A DNA stretch of 64,000 nt from an uncultured bacterium (GTDB lineage Bacteria > Krumholzibacteriota > Krumholzibacteriia > LZORAL124-64-63), in contig CALMJK010000016.1 in NCBI GenBank assembly GCA_937864225.1, positions 160,030-224,029 of the forward strand. Reading direction: 5' to 3'. The notes beneath the pieces are model-generated. The model saw only the letters and a program-made list of their open reading frames with translations. It was not told where the DNA came from and ran no database searches. Made by a program: the position numbers and the translations under genes. The first letter of the stretch is position 1; every line of letters starts with the position of its first letter. This document shows positions 1 to 8,910 of this stretch, piece after piece.

Positions 1-1
1 C

Positions 2-130
2 CACGACGAGTCGATCGAGCTTGTCGATTGCGACGCCAGTCGCATTCTCGGCTTCACGGCGGAACAGCTCGCGGACGTGGCGGGTAAGCTCCGCAAGACG
101 CTGGAAGCCGAGATGGAGATCTTCGTCTAA
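2..130 (+). CDS. C-terminal fragment of an unidentified protein
   Basis: An open frame enters from the left edge and ends at TAA 128-130, leaving the last 42 residues of a protein. The tail is acidic and helical and ends in EMEIFV. Composition and third-position GC match the neighbouring genes, so it is probably a real 3' end. Too little remains for a family call. The following gene starts about 100 nt downstream behind its own Shine-Dalgarno. Confidence 0.5.
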   Translation, partial: HDESIELVDCDASRILGFTAEQLADVAGKLRKTLEAEMEIFV

Positions 131-230
131 CCCGTCCCCGGCCCCCGGGAAGCCCAGCTTTGCGGCTGCGCCAAGCGCGGCGCCGTTGTATCATTCGCCC
201 GACCCCGGGGTGCGGGGTCGGGAGGATGAC

Positions 231-1724
231 GTGGCGGATCTGCGTCTGGTGGTGCTGGGGAGGGACAGCTCGCGCTGGAAGGAAGTCGCCGATTGGCGCC
301 TGCCCGGCGTCGAGCTGAGCGTGCACGATTCCGCCTCCGAGGCGCTCGCGCGTTTCGCCGACGGACAGGGCGCGCTGCTGCTGTTCGACGCGCGGGGGTT
401 CGCGCGTCCCCAACTGGCGATAGGCAAGTTCCACGCCCTGCCGGGGGACGCCGACCTGGTGGTCGTGGGCGGCGCCGATCTGCCGGCGGGGGGAGGCGTG
501 GAGCGCGCGCGCGGCGACATCCGGCGCCTGGGCGCCGACGCGACCCCGGCGGAATTGCGCACGGTCGTGGAGAATCTCCTGCGCCTGCGGGCCGTGCGCC
601 AGCGCAGCGGGATCGTGGGCCGGTCGCCGGCCATCTCGGGGGTCATCGCGCTCGTGGCGCAGGCGGCGCCGCTGGATGTGAACATCCTGATCTTGGGCGA
701 AAGCGGCACGGGGAAGGAACTCGTGGCGCGGGCCATCCACGACAATTCGCCCCGACGGCGCGGTCCGTTCGTCAGTCTCAATTGCGGGGCGATGAGCGAA
801 GGCGTGCTCGAAAGCGAGCTGTTCGGGCACGCGCGCGGCGCGTTCACGGGCGCGATCGCGCGGCACGAGGGAGTTTTCCAGCGCGCCGACGGCGGCACCC
901 TGTTCCTGGACGAGGTGGGCGAGTTGCCGCTGGCGATGCAGACGAGGTTCCTGCGGGCGCTGGAAACCGGCGAGTTCACGCCGGTCGGCGGGCGCGACAC
1001 CCTGCACAGCGACATCCGGCTGGTCGCGGCGACCAATCGCGACCTGGCGCTGGAGGTGGGCGCGGGCCGCTTCCGACAGGACTTGTACTACCGCCTGCGG
1101 GTCGTCGTGATCACGCTGCCTCCCCTGCGGGAACGGCGCGAGGATGTCCCGGTCCTGGCGGAAACGATCCTGACGCAGGAGAACGCGCGCCTGGGCCTCG
1201 ACGTGCGGGGTCTGTCCCGACCGGCGCTGAAGGCGCTGGAGGCGTACGCTTGGCCGGGGAACGTGCGGGAACTGCGCAACGTCATCAGCGCGGTGGTAGT
1301 GCGGCGGCAGAACGGCTTGATCGAGGCCGAGGACATTCCCGCGGAGGTGCGCACGGGCGGGCCGATCGATCCTCGCCACCTGCCGGTGGCGCTGCCGCGC
1401 GCGACGGACGCGTTCGAACGGGAGGTCCTGCTGCAAACGCTCGTCGAGTTGCGGCGCGACGTCCTGGAGATCAAGGCCATGCTGCAGGGCGGGCGCGCCA
1501 CGGGGACGCCGATTTGGGGCGGCAGCGTGGTCGACACGTACGCCGGCGAGACGGGTTACAGCCCGGTGGCGCAGGACGGAGGGGGAGACCTGGAAACGCT
1601 CTCGCGCGGGTTGATCGAGCAGACCCTGCGCGCGACGGGCGGGCGGCGTCGCGAGGCCGCCCAGCGGCTGGGCATCAGCGAGCGGACTCTCTACCGCAAG
1701 ATCCGCAAGTTCGGGCTGCGGTAG
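231..1724 (+). CDS. Sigma-54-dependent transcriptional activator (NtrC/AtoC type) with degenerate receiver domain
   Basis: About 497 residues. Residues 1-120 look like a receiver fold: an Asp sits at the end of the presumed third strand (LLLFDARG), but the usual acidic pair and the conserved Lys are not evident. The AAA+ domain is complete: Walker A GESGTGKE near residue 156, the sigma-54 contact loop GAFTGA near 203, and Walker B TLFLDEVGE. A Fis-type HTH (AAQRLGISERTLYRK) closes the protein. Family knowledge says such proteins remodel sigma-54 RNA polymerase using ATP. The start is GTG 231, with GGAGG 221-225 at five-base spacing; the open frame extends further upstream but lacks a comparable site. 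The target genes cannot be read from the sequence. Phosphorylation control is doubtful given the degenerate receiver. Confidence 0.9.
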   Translation: MADLRLVVLGRDSSRWKEVADWRLPGVELSVHDSASEALARFADGQGALLLFDARGFARPQLAIGKFHALPGDADLVVVGGADLPAGGGVERARGDIRRLGADATPAELRTVVENLLRLRAVRQRSGIVGRSPAISGVIALVAQAAPLDVNILILGESGTGKELVARAIHDNSPRRRGPFVSLNCGAMSEGVLESELFGHARGAFTGAIARHEGVFQRADGGTLFLDEVGELPLAMQTRFLRALETGEFTPVGGRDTLHSDIRLVAATNRDLALEVGAGRFRQDLYYRLRVVVITLPPLRERREDVPVLAETILTQENARLGLDVRGLSRPALKALEAYAWPGNVRELRNVISAVVVRRQNGLIEAEDIPAEVRTGGPIDPRHLPVALPRATDAFEREVLLQTLVELRRDVLEIKAMLQGGRATGTPIWGGSVVDTYAGETGYSPVAQDGGGDLETLSRGLIEQTLRATGGRRREAAQRLGISERTLYRKIRKFGLR

Positions 1725-1726
1725 CG

Positions 1727-1749
1727 CCGCGCGCGGCCTTTGCGCGCGG
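1727..1749 (+). terminator. GC hairpin after the activator gene
   Basis: An 8-bp perfect stem (CCGCGCGC / GCGCGCGG) with a 7-nt loop begins 3 nt after the activator stop codon. No T-run follows, so termination is uncertain. It immediately precedes and partly overlaps the promoter of the next gene. Confidence 0.35.
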
Positions 1750-1767
1750 GGCGGGCTGCCTTATAAT
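1740..1767 (+). promoter_or_regulatory. Probable promoter of the PorV-like gene
   Basis: A perfect -10 box TATAAT lies at 1762-1767, with a weak -35 TTGCGC at 1740-1745 (16-bp spacer). In this GC-rich background a perfect TATAAT between genes is unlikely by chance. The predicted leader is about 70 nt. Confidence 0.55.
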
Positions 1768-1846
1768 GGAATGGAAGCGGCGGCGTGGCGCGGGCTGGCG
1801 GCCACGTCGCGAGCGATGGTTCTTCCCCCTGGTCAGCGAGGAATCG

Positions 1847-2923
1847 ATGGTGAACGCTCTGTCGTGCCATGCGCCGGTCGGGCGCCGCGTCGGCTGGCTG
1901 GTCGGCTTGTGCTGCTGGCTGCTGTTGTTGTCGAGCGCCGGCGAGGCCCGCGCCGACAAATACGCGGGAGAATTCATGCTGGGCGGGGGCGGGGCGCGCG
2001 CCATGGCGCTGGGCGGCGCGTTCACGGCGGTCGCGGATGACCCGTCCGCCGTTTTCTGGAACCCGGCGGGCCTGACCGCCATGCCGACGCGCCAACTGCT
2101 GCTCATGCACGAGGAGCGCTTCGGCGGCCTCGTCGACCGCGACTTCGCCGCCTACGCGCAGCCGGTGTCCTGGGCGTTGTTGGGAGGCGAGGCGGCCGGC
2201 TTCGGCCTGGCGCTGATCCGATTGGGCATCGACGACATTCCGGTGACCGCGCACCTGTTCTCGCAGTTGGACGTGAACGGGGACGCGCAGATCAGCGACG
2301 AGGAGTCGCTGGGACTGTTCGAACTCCAGGACCAGATCGTCTACAAGAGCGACTCGGAGGTGGCGCTCTTCGTGTCGTACGGCGAGCAGCGCGGCGATTG
2401 GCGGCTGGGCGGGTCGCTCAAGCTGATCCGCCAGAGCGTGGCCGACGAATCCAGTTTCGGCATCGGCCTCGACGCGGCGCTGCTGCGGCCGCGCGTCTGG
2501 CGAAATCTCGACTTCGGCCTGAAGTTGCAGGACGTGACCACCACGTACCTGTCATGGTCCACCGGCAAGAACGAGGTCATCGTGCCGGCCCTGGTGCCGG
2601 GCCTGGCTTGGCGGCAGCCGTTGCCGGCGTGGCATGCCGGCGTCCTGCTGGCCGGGGCCCTGGAGACGCGTTTCGAAGACTATGGCGACGCCGACCAGTT
2701 CGCGTGGGGAAGCGTCAGCGCCAACCTGCATCTGGGTCTGGAGTTGGACCTGCGCGAGCGCGTGTTTTTGCGCGGCGGCTTCGACAGCGGCTTCGGCAGC
2801 GATGACTTGACGGCGGGCGCGGGCTTCCGCCTCGACTTTCTGACCGTCGACTATGCCTACGGTGGCGACAAGCTGGGCATCGACGAGGTCTCCCACCGCA
2901 TCAGCGTGACGGCGCGCTTCTAG
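1847..2923 (+). CDS. PorV/PorQ-family (UPF0164-like) outer-membrane beta-barrel protein
   Basis: 358 residues with an N-terminal signal sequence (Arg-Arg, then a Leu-rich core, cleavage near ARA-DKY). The mature N-terminus has the motif set of PorV/UPF0164 barrels: a Gly/Ala-rich GGGGARAMALGGAF stretch, then AVADDPSAVFWNPAGL. The rest alternates hydrophobic and polar residues and ends in Phe (SVTARF), as expected for a BAM-inserted barrel. An EF-hand-like loop (DVNGDAQISDEE, near residue 145) is embedded in it. Start ATG 1847 has a GAGGAAT Shine-Dalgarno. Relatives act in outer-membrane transport or as PorV subunits of type IX secretion; no other type IX genes are visible here, so the role is open. 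Confidence 0.8.
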   Translation: MVNALSCHAPVGRRVGWLVGLCCWLLLLSSAGEARADKYAGEFMLGGGGARAMALGGAFTAVADDPSAVFWNPAGLTAMPTRQLLLMHEERFGGLVDRDFAAYAQPVSWALLGGEAAGFGLALIRLGIDDIPVTAHLFSQLDVNGDAQISDEESLGLFELQDQIVYKSDSEVALFVSYGEQRGDWRLGGSLKLIRQSVADESSFGIGLDAALLRPRVWRNLDFGLKLQDVTTTYLSWSTGKNEVIVPALVPGLAWRQPLPAWHAGVLLAGALETRFEDYGDADQFAWGSVSANLHLGLELDLRERVFLRGGFDSGFGSDDLTAGAGFRLDFLTVDYAYGGDKLGIDEVSHRISVTARF

Positions 2924-2933
2924 AGCGCGAGCG

Positions 2934-2962
2934 GACCGGGGCCGGCGTCAGCCGGCCCGGTC
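2934..2962. terminator. Hairpin between convergent PorV-like and mltD genes
   Basis: A 12-bp stem with one bulged G and a GTCA loop lies where the two convergent genes meet. The loop includes the stop codon of the - strand gene. No T-run is present on either strand, so it is a plausible bidirectional terminator or an mRNA end-protecting structure. Confidence 0.4.
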
Positions 2963-4714
2963 GAGCAGGGGCCGGCGCGCGTACAGGCGCTGGCCGGGCC
3001 GGATCAGATTACCCCGCAGGTCGTTCTCGCGCCGCAGGTGGGCGAGGCTCACGCCCAGCTTGCGGGCGATGCCGCTGAGCGTGTCGCCCCGGCGCACGCG
3101 GTACGAGACGCGCTCTGACGCGGCATCGGCCGACGCCAGGGACGTGGGCGAGGTCTCGGCGCTCAACCGCGCGTCCGCCGCCGCGCGTCCGCCGCCGGTG
3201 ACCGGCACCACCAGTTGCTGGCCCGGATGGATCAGGCTGGAGCGGCCAAGGCGGTTGACGTCGCGCAGCTGTTGAACGCTGGAGCCATACCGGCTGGCGA
3301 TGAGGCTGAGCGTGTCTCCGCGACGGACCGTGTGCCTGAGCCAAGTCAGGCGCTCATTCGGGGGCAACGCGGCGAGTTTCGCGGCTGTCTCCTCGCCGCT
3401 GCCCGCGGGCACGCGCACGGCGTAGTCCGTGGCGCCGGGCGGGCTCACGCCGCGCAACAGGGCCGGGTTGAGCGCGCGCAGCTGCTCTTCGTCCACGCCC
3501 GCGCAACGCGCCAGCACCTTCAGGTCGGTCGGCGTGTCGAGGCGCACGGTGTCGTACTGCAGCGGTCGGGGCTCGAGCGCGGCGAAGCCGTAGCGCGCGG
3601 GATCCATCCCGATGCGGTAGGCGGCGATGAACTTGGGGATGTGGTGGCGAGTCTGTTCCGGCAGGGGCAGGCGCCAGAAATCGCGGTGACCGGCGCGCTG
3701 GATGATGCGGTCGACGCGGCCTTCGCCGGCGTTGTAGGCCGCCAGCACGAGGGGCCAGTTCTGGAAGTAGGCATAGAGCTGACTCAAGTAGGTCGCGGCC
3801 GCGCGCGTCGAGAGCTCCAGATCGCGGCGCTCGTCGACCCACCAGTCTCGGCGCAGCGAGAAATGGCGCGCGGTGCCCGGCATGAACTGCCAGTAGCCGA
3901 CCGCGCCCACGTTGGAGCGGGCGGTGGGGCTGAGCCCGCTCTCGATCACGCTCAGGTAGAACAGTTCAGGAGGCAGGCCGGCCTCGGTCAGGATGCCGGT
4001 CACGATCGGCTCGATCTGCGCGCGGCGCTCGAGCCAGCGCGCGAAGTTCGCGCGGCCCGCGCCGCAGAAATGATCGATCCATTCGCGCACCAACTGGTTG
4101 TCCACGGCCAGCAGTTGTTCCTCGAGCGCGCGACGCGCCCCCTGCGGCAGCGTCACCAGCGTGTCGGGCAGGACCAGACCGCGCAGGTCGGCATAGACGC
4201 TCTCCAGGAGGGAATCGGCGGGGGCCCAATCGCCCCGCAGGGCTCGGGCCTCGGCGCAGAGCCCGGCCAACAGGATGAGGCGGCGGTCCAGGCTCTTGCG
4301 ATAGGCGAGCGTGAGGCTGTCGGCCTCCTCGGGCGCCGGCAGCGCCAAAGTGCGCTTCAGTTCATACAAGAGGTCGTCCGCCGGATCGAGCAGATCCCGG
4401 GCGACGAGCCCGACGGCCTGGCGGTAGAGCTCCTCCATGTCGCTCACCTGCTCGTGCTCAGCCAGCCAGGCCTGACGCTCGGCGGGCAAGCTGGCCGCGC
4501 CGAGCGTGTCCCACATGGCCACCGGGTGCGCCGTGGCGTCCGTCGCGGTTTCGGCCGCGCCGTTGGTGCCGGCGCTGAGCTCGGCGTCGCGGGCCGGGCG
4601 CGTGGTGGCACAACCGGCCAGGCCGGCCAGAGCCAGCCAGCAGGCAGCCAAGGGAATCAGGCGACCGACCGCGGCGCGGGCCGGGTCGGCGGGTGGGCGG
4701 GGAGGGGTGGCCAT
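2948..4714 (-). CDS. mltD: Membrane-bound lytic transglycosylase, MltD type, with LysM domains (lipoprotein)
   Basis: 588 residues. The N-terminus carries a lipoprotein signal with lipobox LAGC (Cys about residue 36), so the enzyme should be anchored in an envelope membrane. The SLT catalytic domain spans roughly residues 240-400: catalytic Glu in IESGLSP near 256, then GAVGYWQFMPGTA and the AYNAGEGRVDR motif near 330. Two clear C-terminal LysM repeats (HTVRRGDTLSLIASRYG; YRVRRGDTLSGIARKLG) would bind glycan, and the segment between the SLT domain and these may be a third, weaker one. The family cleaves peptidoglycan with formation of 1,6-anhydro-MurNAc. Start ATG 4714 has GGAGGAG upstream; the 42-residue longer frame lacks a signal peptide. 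Confidence 0.92.
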   Translation of the reverse strand: MATPPRPPADPARAAVGRLIPLAACWLALAGLAGCATTRPARDAELSAGTNGAAETATDATAHPVAMWDTLGAASLPAERQAWLAEHEQVSDMEELYRQAVGLVARDLLDPADDLLYELKRTLALPAPEEADSLTLAYRKSLDRRLILLAGLCAEARALRGDWAPADSLLESVYADLRGLVLPDTLVTLPQGARRALEEQLLAVDNQLVREWIDHFCGAGRANFARWLERRAQIEPIVTGILTEAGLPPELFYLSVIESGLSPTARSNVGAVGYWQFMPGTARHFSLRRDWWVDERRDLELSTRAAATYLSQLYAYFQNWPLVLAAYNAGEGRVDRIIQRAGHRDFWRLPLPEQTRHHIPKFIAAYRIGMDPARYGFAALEPRPLQYDTVRLDTPTDLKVLARCAGVDEEQLRALNPALLRGVSPPGATDYAVRVPAGSGEETAAKLAALPPNERLTWLRHTVRRGDTLSLIASRYGSSVQQLRDVNRLGRSSLIHPGQQLVVPVTGGGRAAADARLSAETSPTSLASADAASERVSYRVRRGDTLSGIARKLGVSLAHLRRENDLRGNLIRPGQRLYARRPLLDRAG

Positions 4715-4821
4715 CCGTTGCGCTCCTCCGAGTGGCTTGGGCTGGATTTTTCGCCGACGCGAAACGCAATGCAAGAACGCTGCCGCTTGTACTCGGTTCC
4801 GTCCGGCGCGGGACGCGCTCA

Positions 4822-4850
4822 TTGTCACGCGTCTCACCATATGTCATAAT
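4822..4850 (+). promoter_or_regulatory. Promoter of the diguanylate cyclase gene
   Basis: TTGTCA (4822-4827) and CATAAT (4845-4850) are separated by exactly 17 bp, each matching 5 of 6 consensus bases. A start near 4857 is predicted. The last base of the -10 box is also the first base of the upstream TTG at 4850, which therefore cannot be the start codon of the gene if this promoter is used. Confidence 0.7.
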
Positions 4851-4924
4851 TGATCATTGGAGCATTGCGAACCTCGCCGCCACGGTCAAGCGGTTTCGCA
4901 CCGCCCGACCCGGGGGAGCAGATC

Positions 4925-6328
4925 TTGCCGCCAAGGACCTACGCCCAGCGCCTACTCGGCGGCATCTTGCCGCTGGAAAAGATCGGTCCCTCGCTCAGGC
5001 GAGCGGCGCGGCGCGCCTTGGCCGGTGGCGACCCTCAACGCGCCCGGCAGGTCGCCGTGGCGGTCGTGCGCGAGTTGGCGCGACGCGGCGACCTGGTGCG
5101 GGTCGCGGTGGAAAGCGGTCGTCCCGGGCGGCAACTCTTCCTGCTGCGGGGAGAGACCGGGCTGATCGACCTGGAGCCCTTGCTCGGGACCGACGGCGCC
5201 GCGGCGGACCTTCTGCCCGCGCCGGGCGTGCTCAATCCGGCGAACGCGGACGCCGAGTTCGGAGCGCCCTCCCTCGCGCGCATGCTGCAGGCCCTGAGCA
5301 ATGACCGGAGCCTTCCCCTGGGCCAGCCCTTGTCGACCCACCCTCAGGTCGTGCTCGAGGGCATTCTGGAGCTGCTGGAGCGGGCCGTGCCGCAATTGCG
5401 GCTGGCGGTCGTGCTGGCCGAGGCGGCGGATCTGCAGGTGCCCCCGCGGCGCGTCCTCGGCAGCGACGCGCTGTCGCCGCTGCCACTCTGGAGCCGGCAT
5501 CGCCAACCCGGCAACGCGCTGTGGTTCGCGGCCGGGACGGAACTGCCGCCGCCCCTGGCCCGGGTCCTAGCCGCGCCTGGCGGTGCGACGCTCGTGGCGG
5601 GCGTGGTCGGCGTGCCGCTGGCGGCGCCTCCGGAATTGGCGGCGCAGGAGGGCGAAACCGGACCCGAGGCGGGCCTGCTGTTCGTGACGGCCGGTCCGCT
5701 GGTCGGCCGGGCGGCGCTGCTGGCGGACGGCCGACAGTTGGCGCGTTTCGTCACCGCGCGCTGGCGGCAACACTTGGGGCTGGCGCGCCTGGTTCACGCC
5801 GATGGGTTGACGGGCGTGCACAACCGCGCCTATTTCGACGGCCATTTCGGCCTCGAGGTCGAGCGGGCTCGCCGGCACGAATCGCCGCTATCCCTGGTCC
5901 TGGCCGACATCGACCATTTCAAGCAGGTGAACGACACGTGGGGACACCCGGTCGGGGACCAGGTGCTGCGCAGCGTGGCGCGTGAGATGCAGGGAGTGCT
6001 GCGCCGCATCGACCTGATTTGCCGGGTGGGGGGTGAGGAGTTCGCGCTCATCCTTCCCGCCACGCCGGCGGGCGCGGCGCAGGAGGTCTGCCAGCGCCTG
6101 CTGGAGCGTTTCGAGTCTCTGCGCGTGAACGTGGCCGAAGTGACGGATCCGCTCCGCGTCACCCTCTCCTTCGGCGGGGTGACGTTCCCCGAAGGCGGCA
6201 CCGAACCGGCCGAGCTCTACCGCAAGGCCGACGGCATGCTTTACCTGGCGAAGCACCAGGGGCGCGACCGGTGCATGTTCTGGCGACCGCTGGAGGAACC
6301 CCTGCTGATCCTGCCGCCCGCCTGCTGA
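4925..6328 (+). CDS. Diguanylate cyclase (GGDEF domain) with uncharacterised N-terminal sensor region
   Basis: 467 residues from TTG 4925. Residues about 290-450 form a GGDEF domain: DGLTGVHNRAYFD, DIDHFKQVNDTWGHPVGD and the active-site variant GGEEF near 367. RRID lies five residues before GGEEF, matching the RxxD inhibitory site, so product feedback is likely. The domain should make cyclic di-GMP from two GTP. The first ~270 residues match no domain I recognise with confidence; they may be GAF-like. No transmembrane segment is evident. The frame is open to TTG 4850, but that codon overlaps the -10 box, whereas TTG 4925 has GGGGGAG at 6-nt spacing. The 3' end overlaps the next gene by 58 nt. 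Confidence 0.88.
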   Translation: MPPRTYAQRLLGGILPLEKIGPSLRRAARRALAGGDPQRARQVAVAVVRELARRGDLVRVAVESGRPGRQLFLLRGETGLIDLEPLLGTDGAAADLLPAPGVLNPANADAEFGAPSLARMLQALSNDRSLPLGQPLSTHPQVVLEGILELLERAVPQLRLAVVLAEAADLQVPPRRVLGSDALSPLPLWSRHRQPGNALWFAAGTELPPPLARVLAAPGGATLVAGVVGVPLAAPPELAAQEGETGPEAGLLFVTAGPLVGRAALLADGRQLARFVTARWRQHLGLARLVHADGLTGVHNRAYFDGHFGLEVERARRHESPLSLVLADIDHFKQVNDTWGHPVGDQVLRSVAREMQGVLRRIDLICRVGGEEFALILPATPAGAAQEVCQRLLERFESLRVNVAEVTDPLRVTLSFGGVTFPEGGTEPAELYRKADGMLYLAKHQGRDRCMFWRPLEEPLLILPPAC

Positions 6329-8844
6329 GTGCCAGGCGGGCGTGCGCTCGTTTGGCGCTCGACGCCCGCCGCCGCTGGCCGCTGCTCTGGGCCCTCATCC
6401 ACTTGCTTGCCTGCGCGGCCGGAGAATGGGACGCGGGCCGGCGGCCGGCGCCGCGCCGGCCCGCGCGCCCGCCGCCGGACTGGTGGGTGCGCGTGGGCTC
6501 GCTCGCGCCCGCGCTGCTGACCCTGCGGGCGCCCGGTCCGGCCGACCTGGCCGTTTGGTCGCTGGCCGGCGGCTTGGCCTACGGGTGGGCGCGGCAGGAG
6601 GCGTCGGCGCGGCGCAGCCGGCCGGACGCGATCTGTCCCGCCCCGTGGCAGCCCAGTCGGCGCCGAGTCTGGCGCGCCGGCGCGCTCGTGCGCGTGACCG
6701 GCTGGCCCGATCTCTCCGGCAACGGCTGGAGCGCTCCCGCGGTGCTGGTCGGCCTCGGCGGGCGGCTGACGGGGGACACGCGGCCGCCGCCGCGGGCCGG
6801 CGACGCCATCCTGCTGCGCGGCCAGGGCCCGGCGCCGGCCTTCGGCGCGCTGCTGGCGGGCGAGGTGGAGGGGGGCGCGGCGCCCGGGGCGACCACTCCG
6901 GGCGGCTTCGCCATGGCCCGTTTCTTGGCTGGACGCGGCGTGCTCTGGCAGGGCCGATGGCACGGCCCGGCGGCCGGTGACGCGCGCGAACGCGAGGCGC
7001 CCGTCTTGCCGGCACGCTGGCCGGGCGCGCTGGGGCGGGCGCTGCCGGCGCTGCGTGCGCGCTTGCTGGCGACCCTGGCCGCGCAGCTGCCCCCGCGCGA
7101 GGCCGCGCTGTTGGGATCGGTGCTCTTGGGCGAGCGCGACGCTTCGGCGCGGGCCAATCAGGCGCCGTTCACGCGCATCGGGCTGGCGCACCTGTTCGCG
7201 GTCAGCGGCTTGAACGTGGGCATCATCCTCGGCGTCCTCTTCACGCTGACGCGTGCGCTGCGACCCGGCTCCACGGCCCGCCTGCTGATGGCGCTGCTCG
7301 TTTTGGCGCCGTACGCGGTGCTGACCGGAATGACGGGCGCGGTGCTGCGGGCCTGCGGGCTGGGGCTGTGCGTGCTGGGCGTTCGGCTGGCGGGCCGCCG
7401 CCAGGATCCGCTGCACGTGCTGGGCGTGCTGTTCTGGCTCAATGTGCACGCGCAGCCGTGGTGCGTGCTCGACGTCGGCTGCCGGCTGTCATACCTGGCC
7501 GCGGCGGGTCTGACGGTCGCGGTGCGCGGCGGGCGTCCGTTCTGGCGCCGGGCGCCGGCGCGCTGGCGCTGGCTGCCGCTGGGGTTGGCGGTGACCTTGG
7601 GCGCGCAATGGTTCACGCTGGCCGACACGGCGGCGGCGTTCGGGTGGATCCATCCGCTTTCGCCCTTGGTCAATCTTTACGCGGTCCCACTCTTTTCCGC
7701 GATCGTCTGGCTGGCGAGCCTCGCGCTGCTGGCCGCGCTCTGGTGGCCATGGCTGGCGGACGCGCTCTTCGCGGCGTGCTGGCTGTTGGCACGGCTGTTC
7801 GAGACCAGCACGGCGGCGATCGACGCCGCAGCTGCCTGGGCGGTCGGCATTCCGCCGCTGGGGCCGTGGCGCTTGGCCGTTCTGCTCTTCGCTTCTGGCT
7901 TGGTGGGCGCCGGATTGCAGCGCGCCGCCCGGACGGGTTCGGGCGGGCGCGCGTGGCCCCTGCTGCTGGCCGGGGCGGCGTGCCTGGCGGGCGTTTTGCC
8001 GCTTGGGCGCGCGGCCCCGGCCGGACGCCTGACCATCGCGCAGTTCGCGGTGGGGCAGGGGGACTGCGCGGTGTTCGTCTTTCCGGACCGCGAGGTCGTC
8101 GTGCTCGACACCGGTCCGCCGCTGCGCGCCGGCTCCGCCTGGGAGCGCAGCGCCGGACCGTGGCTCGTGCGGGAGGGGCTGCGGCGAATCAAGGGCGTCG
8201 TCTTGACGCACGCGCACGACGACCACACGGGGGGAGCGCGGGCGGTGGCGACCGGCTTGCGGGTGGACACGTGGTGGTTGGGCGGCAGCTGCCAGGCCGC
8301 GGCGCTCGGTCTGCCCCCGGGGGCGGTGGTGCGCTTGCCGTGCGCCGGCGACACGCTGCATGCCGCCGGCGACTGGGCGCTGGTCTGCGTGCACGCGGCG
8401 GACCGGACGGCCCCGCCGGCCAGCGAGAACGATGCTTCCGTCGCGCTGGCGCTCACCCGGCGCGGGCGGGCGGTGGGCTTGTGGACGGGCGACCTCGAGC
8501 GGCCCGGCGAGCGCGCCCTCTTGGCCGACTGGGCCGGCGTGGCGCCGCTGCAGTTGTGGAAGGCCGGTCACCATGGCAGCGTCAGCTCGGGCGATCCGGC
8601 GCTGTTGCACGCCACGCGGCCCGCCCTCGTCGCCATCAGCTGCGGGCTCGGCAACCGCCACCGCCACCCCAGCCACGGGCCGTTCACGGCGGCGGACGAC
8701 ACGCTGGCGCTGTTGCGCACGGACCTCGACGGGACGCTGTGCTTCACGTGGCGCGCCGACGGCTCGCTGCAGTGGCGCACGGGCCGCGGCCGTCGCGGCG
8801 TCGTGAGGGCGGCGTGCCTTGACACCCCCGGACCGCCTCCCTAA
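6271..8844 (+). CDS. comEC: ComEC/Rec2 family DNA-uptake channel protein
   Basis: 857 residues in the usual order: N-terminal hydrophobic and DUF4131-like region (1-180), competence domain with many membrane helices (about 270-560; GLAHLFAVSGLNVG is the family signature), and a C-terminal metallo-beta-lactamase-like domain with the metal motif THAHDDHTGG near residue 647 and GHHGSVSSGD further on. ComEC forms the inner-membrane channel for single-stranded DNA during transformation. No other competence genes are present. Start ATG 6271 lies inside the preceding gene; TTG 6352 is an alternative giving a protein 27 residues shorter, so the exact start is uncertain. Confidence 0.9.
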   Translation: MHVLATAGGTPADPAARLLSARRACARLALDARRRWPLLWALIHLLACAAGEWDAGRRPAPRRPARPPPDWWVRVGSLAPALLTLRAPGPADLAVWSLAGGLAYGWARQEASARRSRPDAICPAPWQPSRRRVWRAGALVRVTGWPDLSGNGWSAPAVLVGLGGRLTGDTRPPPRAGDAILLRGQGPAPAFGALLAGEVEGGAAPGATTPGGFAMARFLAGRGVLWQGRWHGPAAGDAREREAPVLPARWPGALGRALPALRARLLATLAAQLPPREAALLGSVLLGERDASARANQAPFTRIGLAHLFAVSGLNVGIILGVLFTLTRALRPGSTARLLMALLVLAPYAVLTGMTGAVLRACGLGLCVLGVRLAGRRQDPLHVLGVLFWLNVHAQPWCVLDVGCRLSYLAAAGLTVAVRGGRPFWRRAPARWRWLPLGLAVTLGAQWFTLADTAAAFGWIHPLSPLVNLYAVPLFSAIVWLASLALLAALWWPWLADALFAACWLLARLFETSTAAIDAAAAWAVGIPPLGPWRLAVLLFASGLVGAGLQRAARTGSGGRAWPLLLAGAACLAGVLPLGRAAPAGRLTIAQFAVGQGDCAVFVFPDREVVVLDTGPPLRAGSAWERSAGPWLVREGLRRIKGVVLTHAHDDHTGGARAVATGLRVDTWWLGGSCQAAALGLPPGAVVRLPCAGDTLHAAGDWALVCVHAADRTAPPASENDASVALALTRRGRAVGLWTGDLERPGERALLADWAGVAPLQLWKAGHHGSVSSGDPALLHATRPALVAISCGLGNRHRHPSHGPFTAADDTLALLRTDLDGTLCFTWRADGSLQWRTGRGRRGVVRAACLDTPGPPP

Positions 8845-8847
8845 GAT
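8819..8847 (+). promoter_or_regulatory. Promoter of purC-purH-guaA
   Basis: A perfect TTGACA (8819-8824) is followed after exactly 17 bp by TAAGAT (8842-8847), a 4 of 6 match. It begins inside the last codons of comEC and predicts a leader of about 57 nt before purC. Confidence 0.7.
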
Positions 8848-8910
8848 GCCGCCGACCCACGGGCCGGGCCTGCCGATCGCCCTTCCGCTCGTCTTGCCGA
8901 CAGGAGTCCC

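Noticed and set aside
1725-1846. Sigma-54 (-24/-12) promoter before the PorV-like gene
   Set aside because: No GG-N10-GC arrangement with TTGC was found; a TATAAT box is present instead.
3215-4849. A 544-codon + strand frame opposite mltD
   Set aside because: Antisense shadow; no Shine-Dalgarno at its start and low-complexity product.
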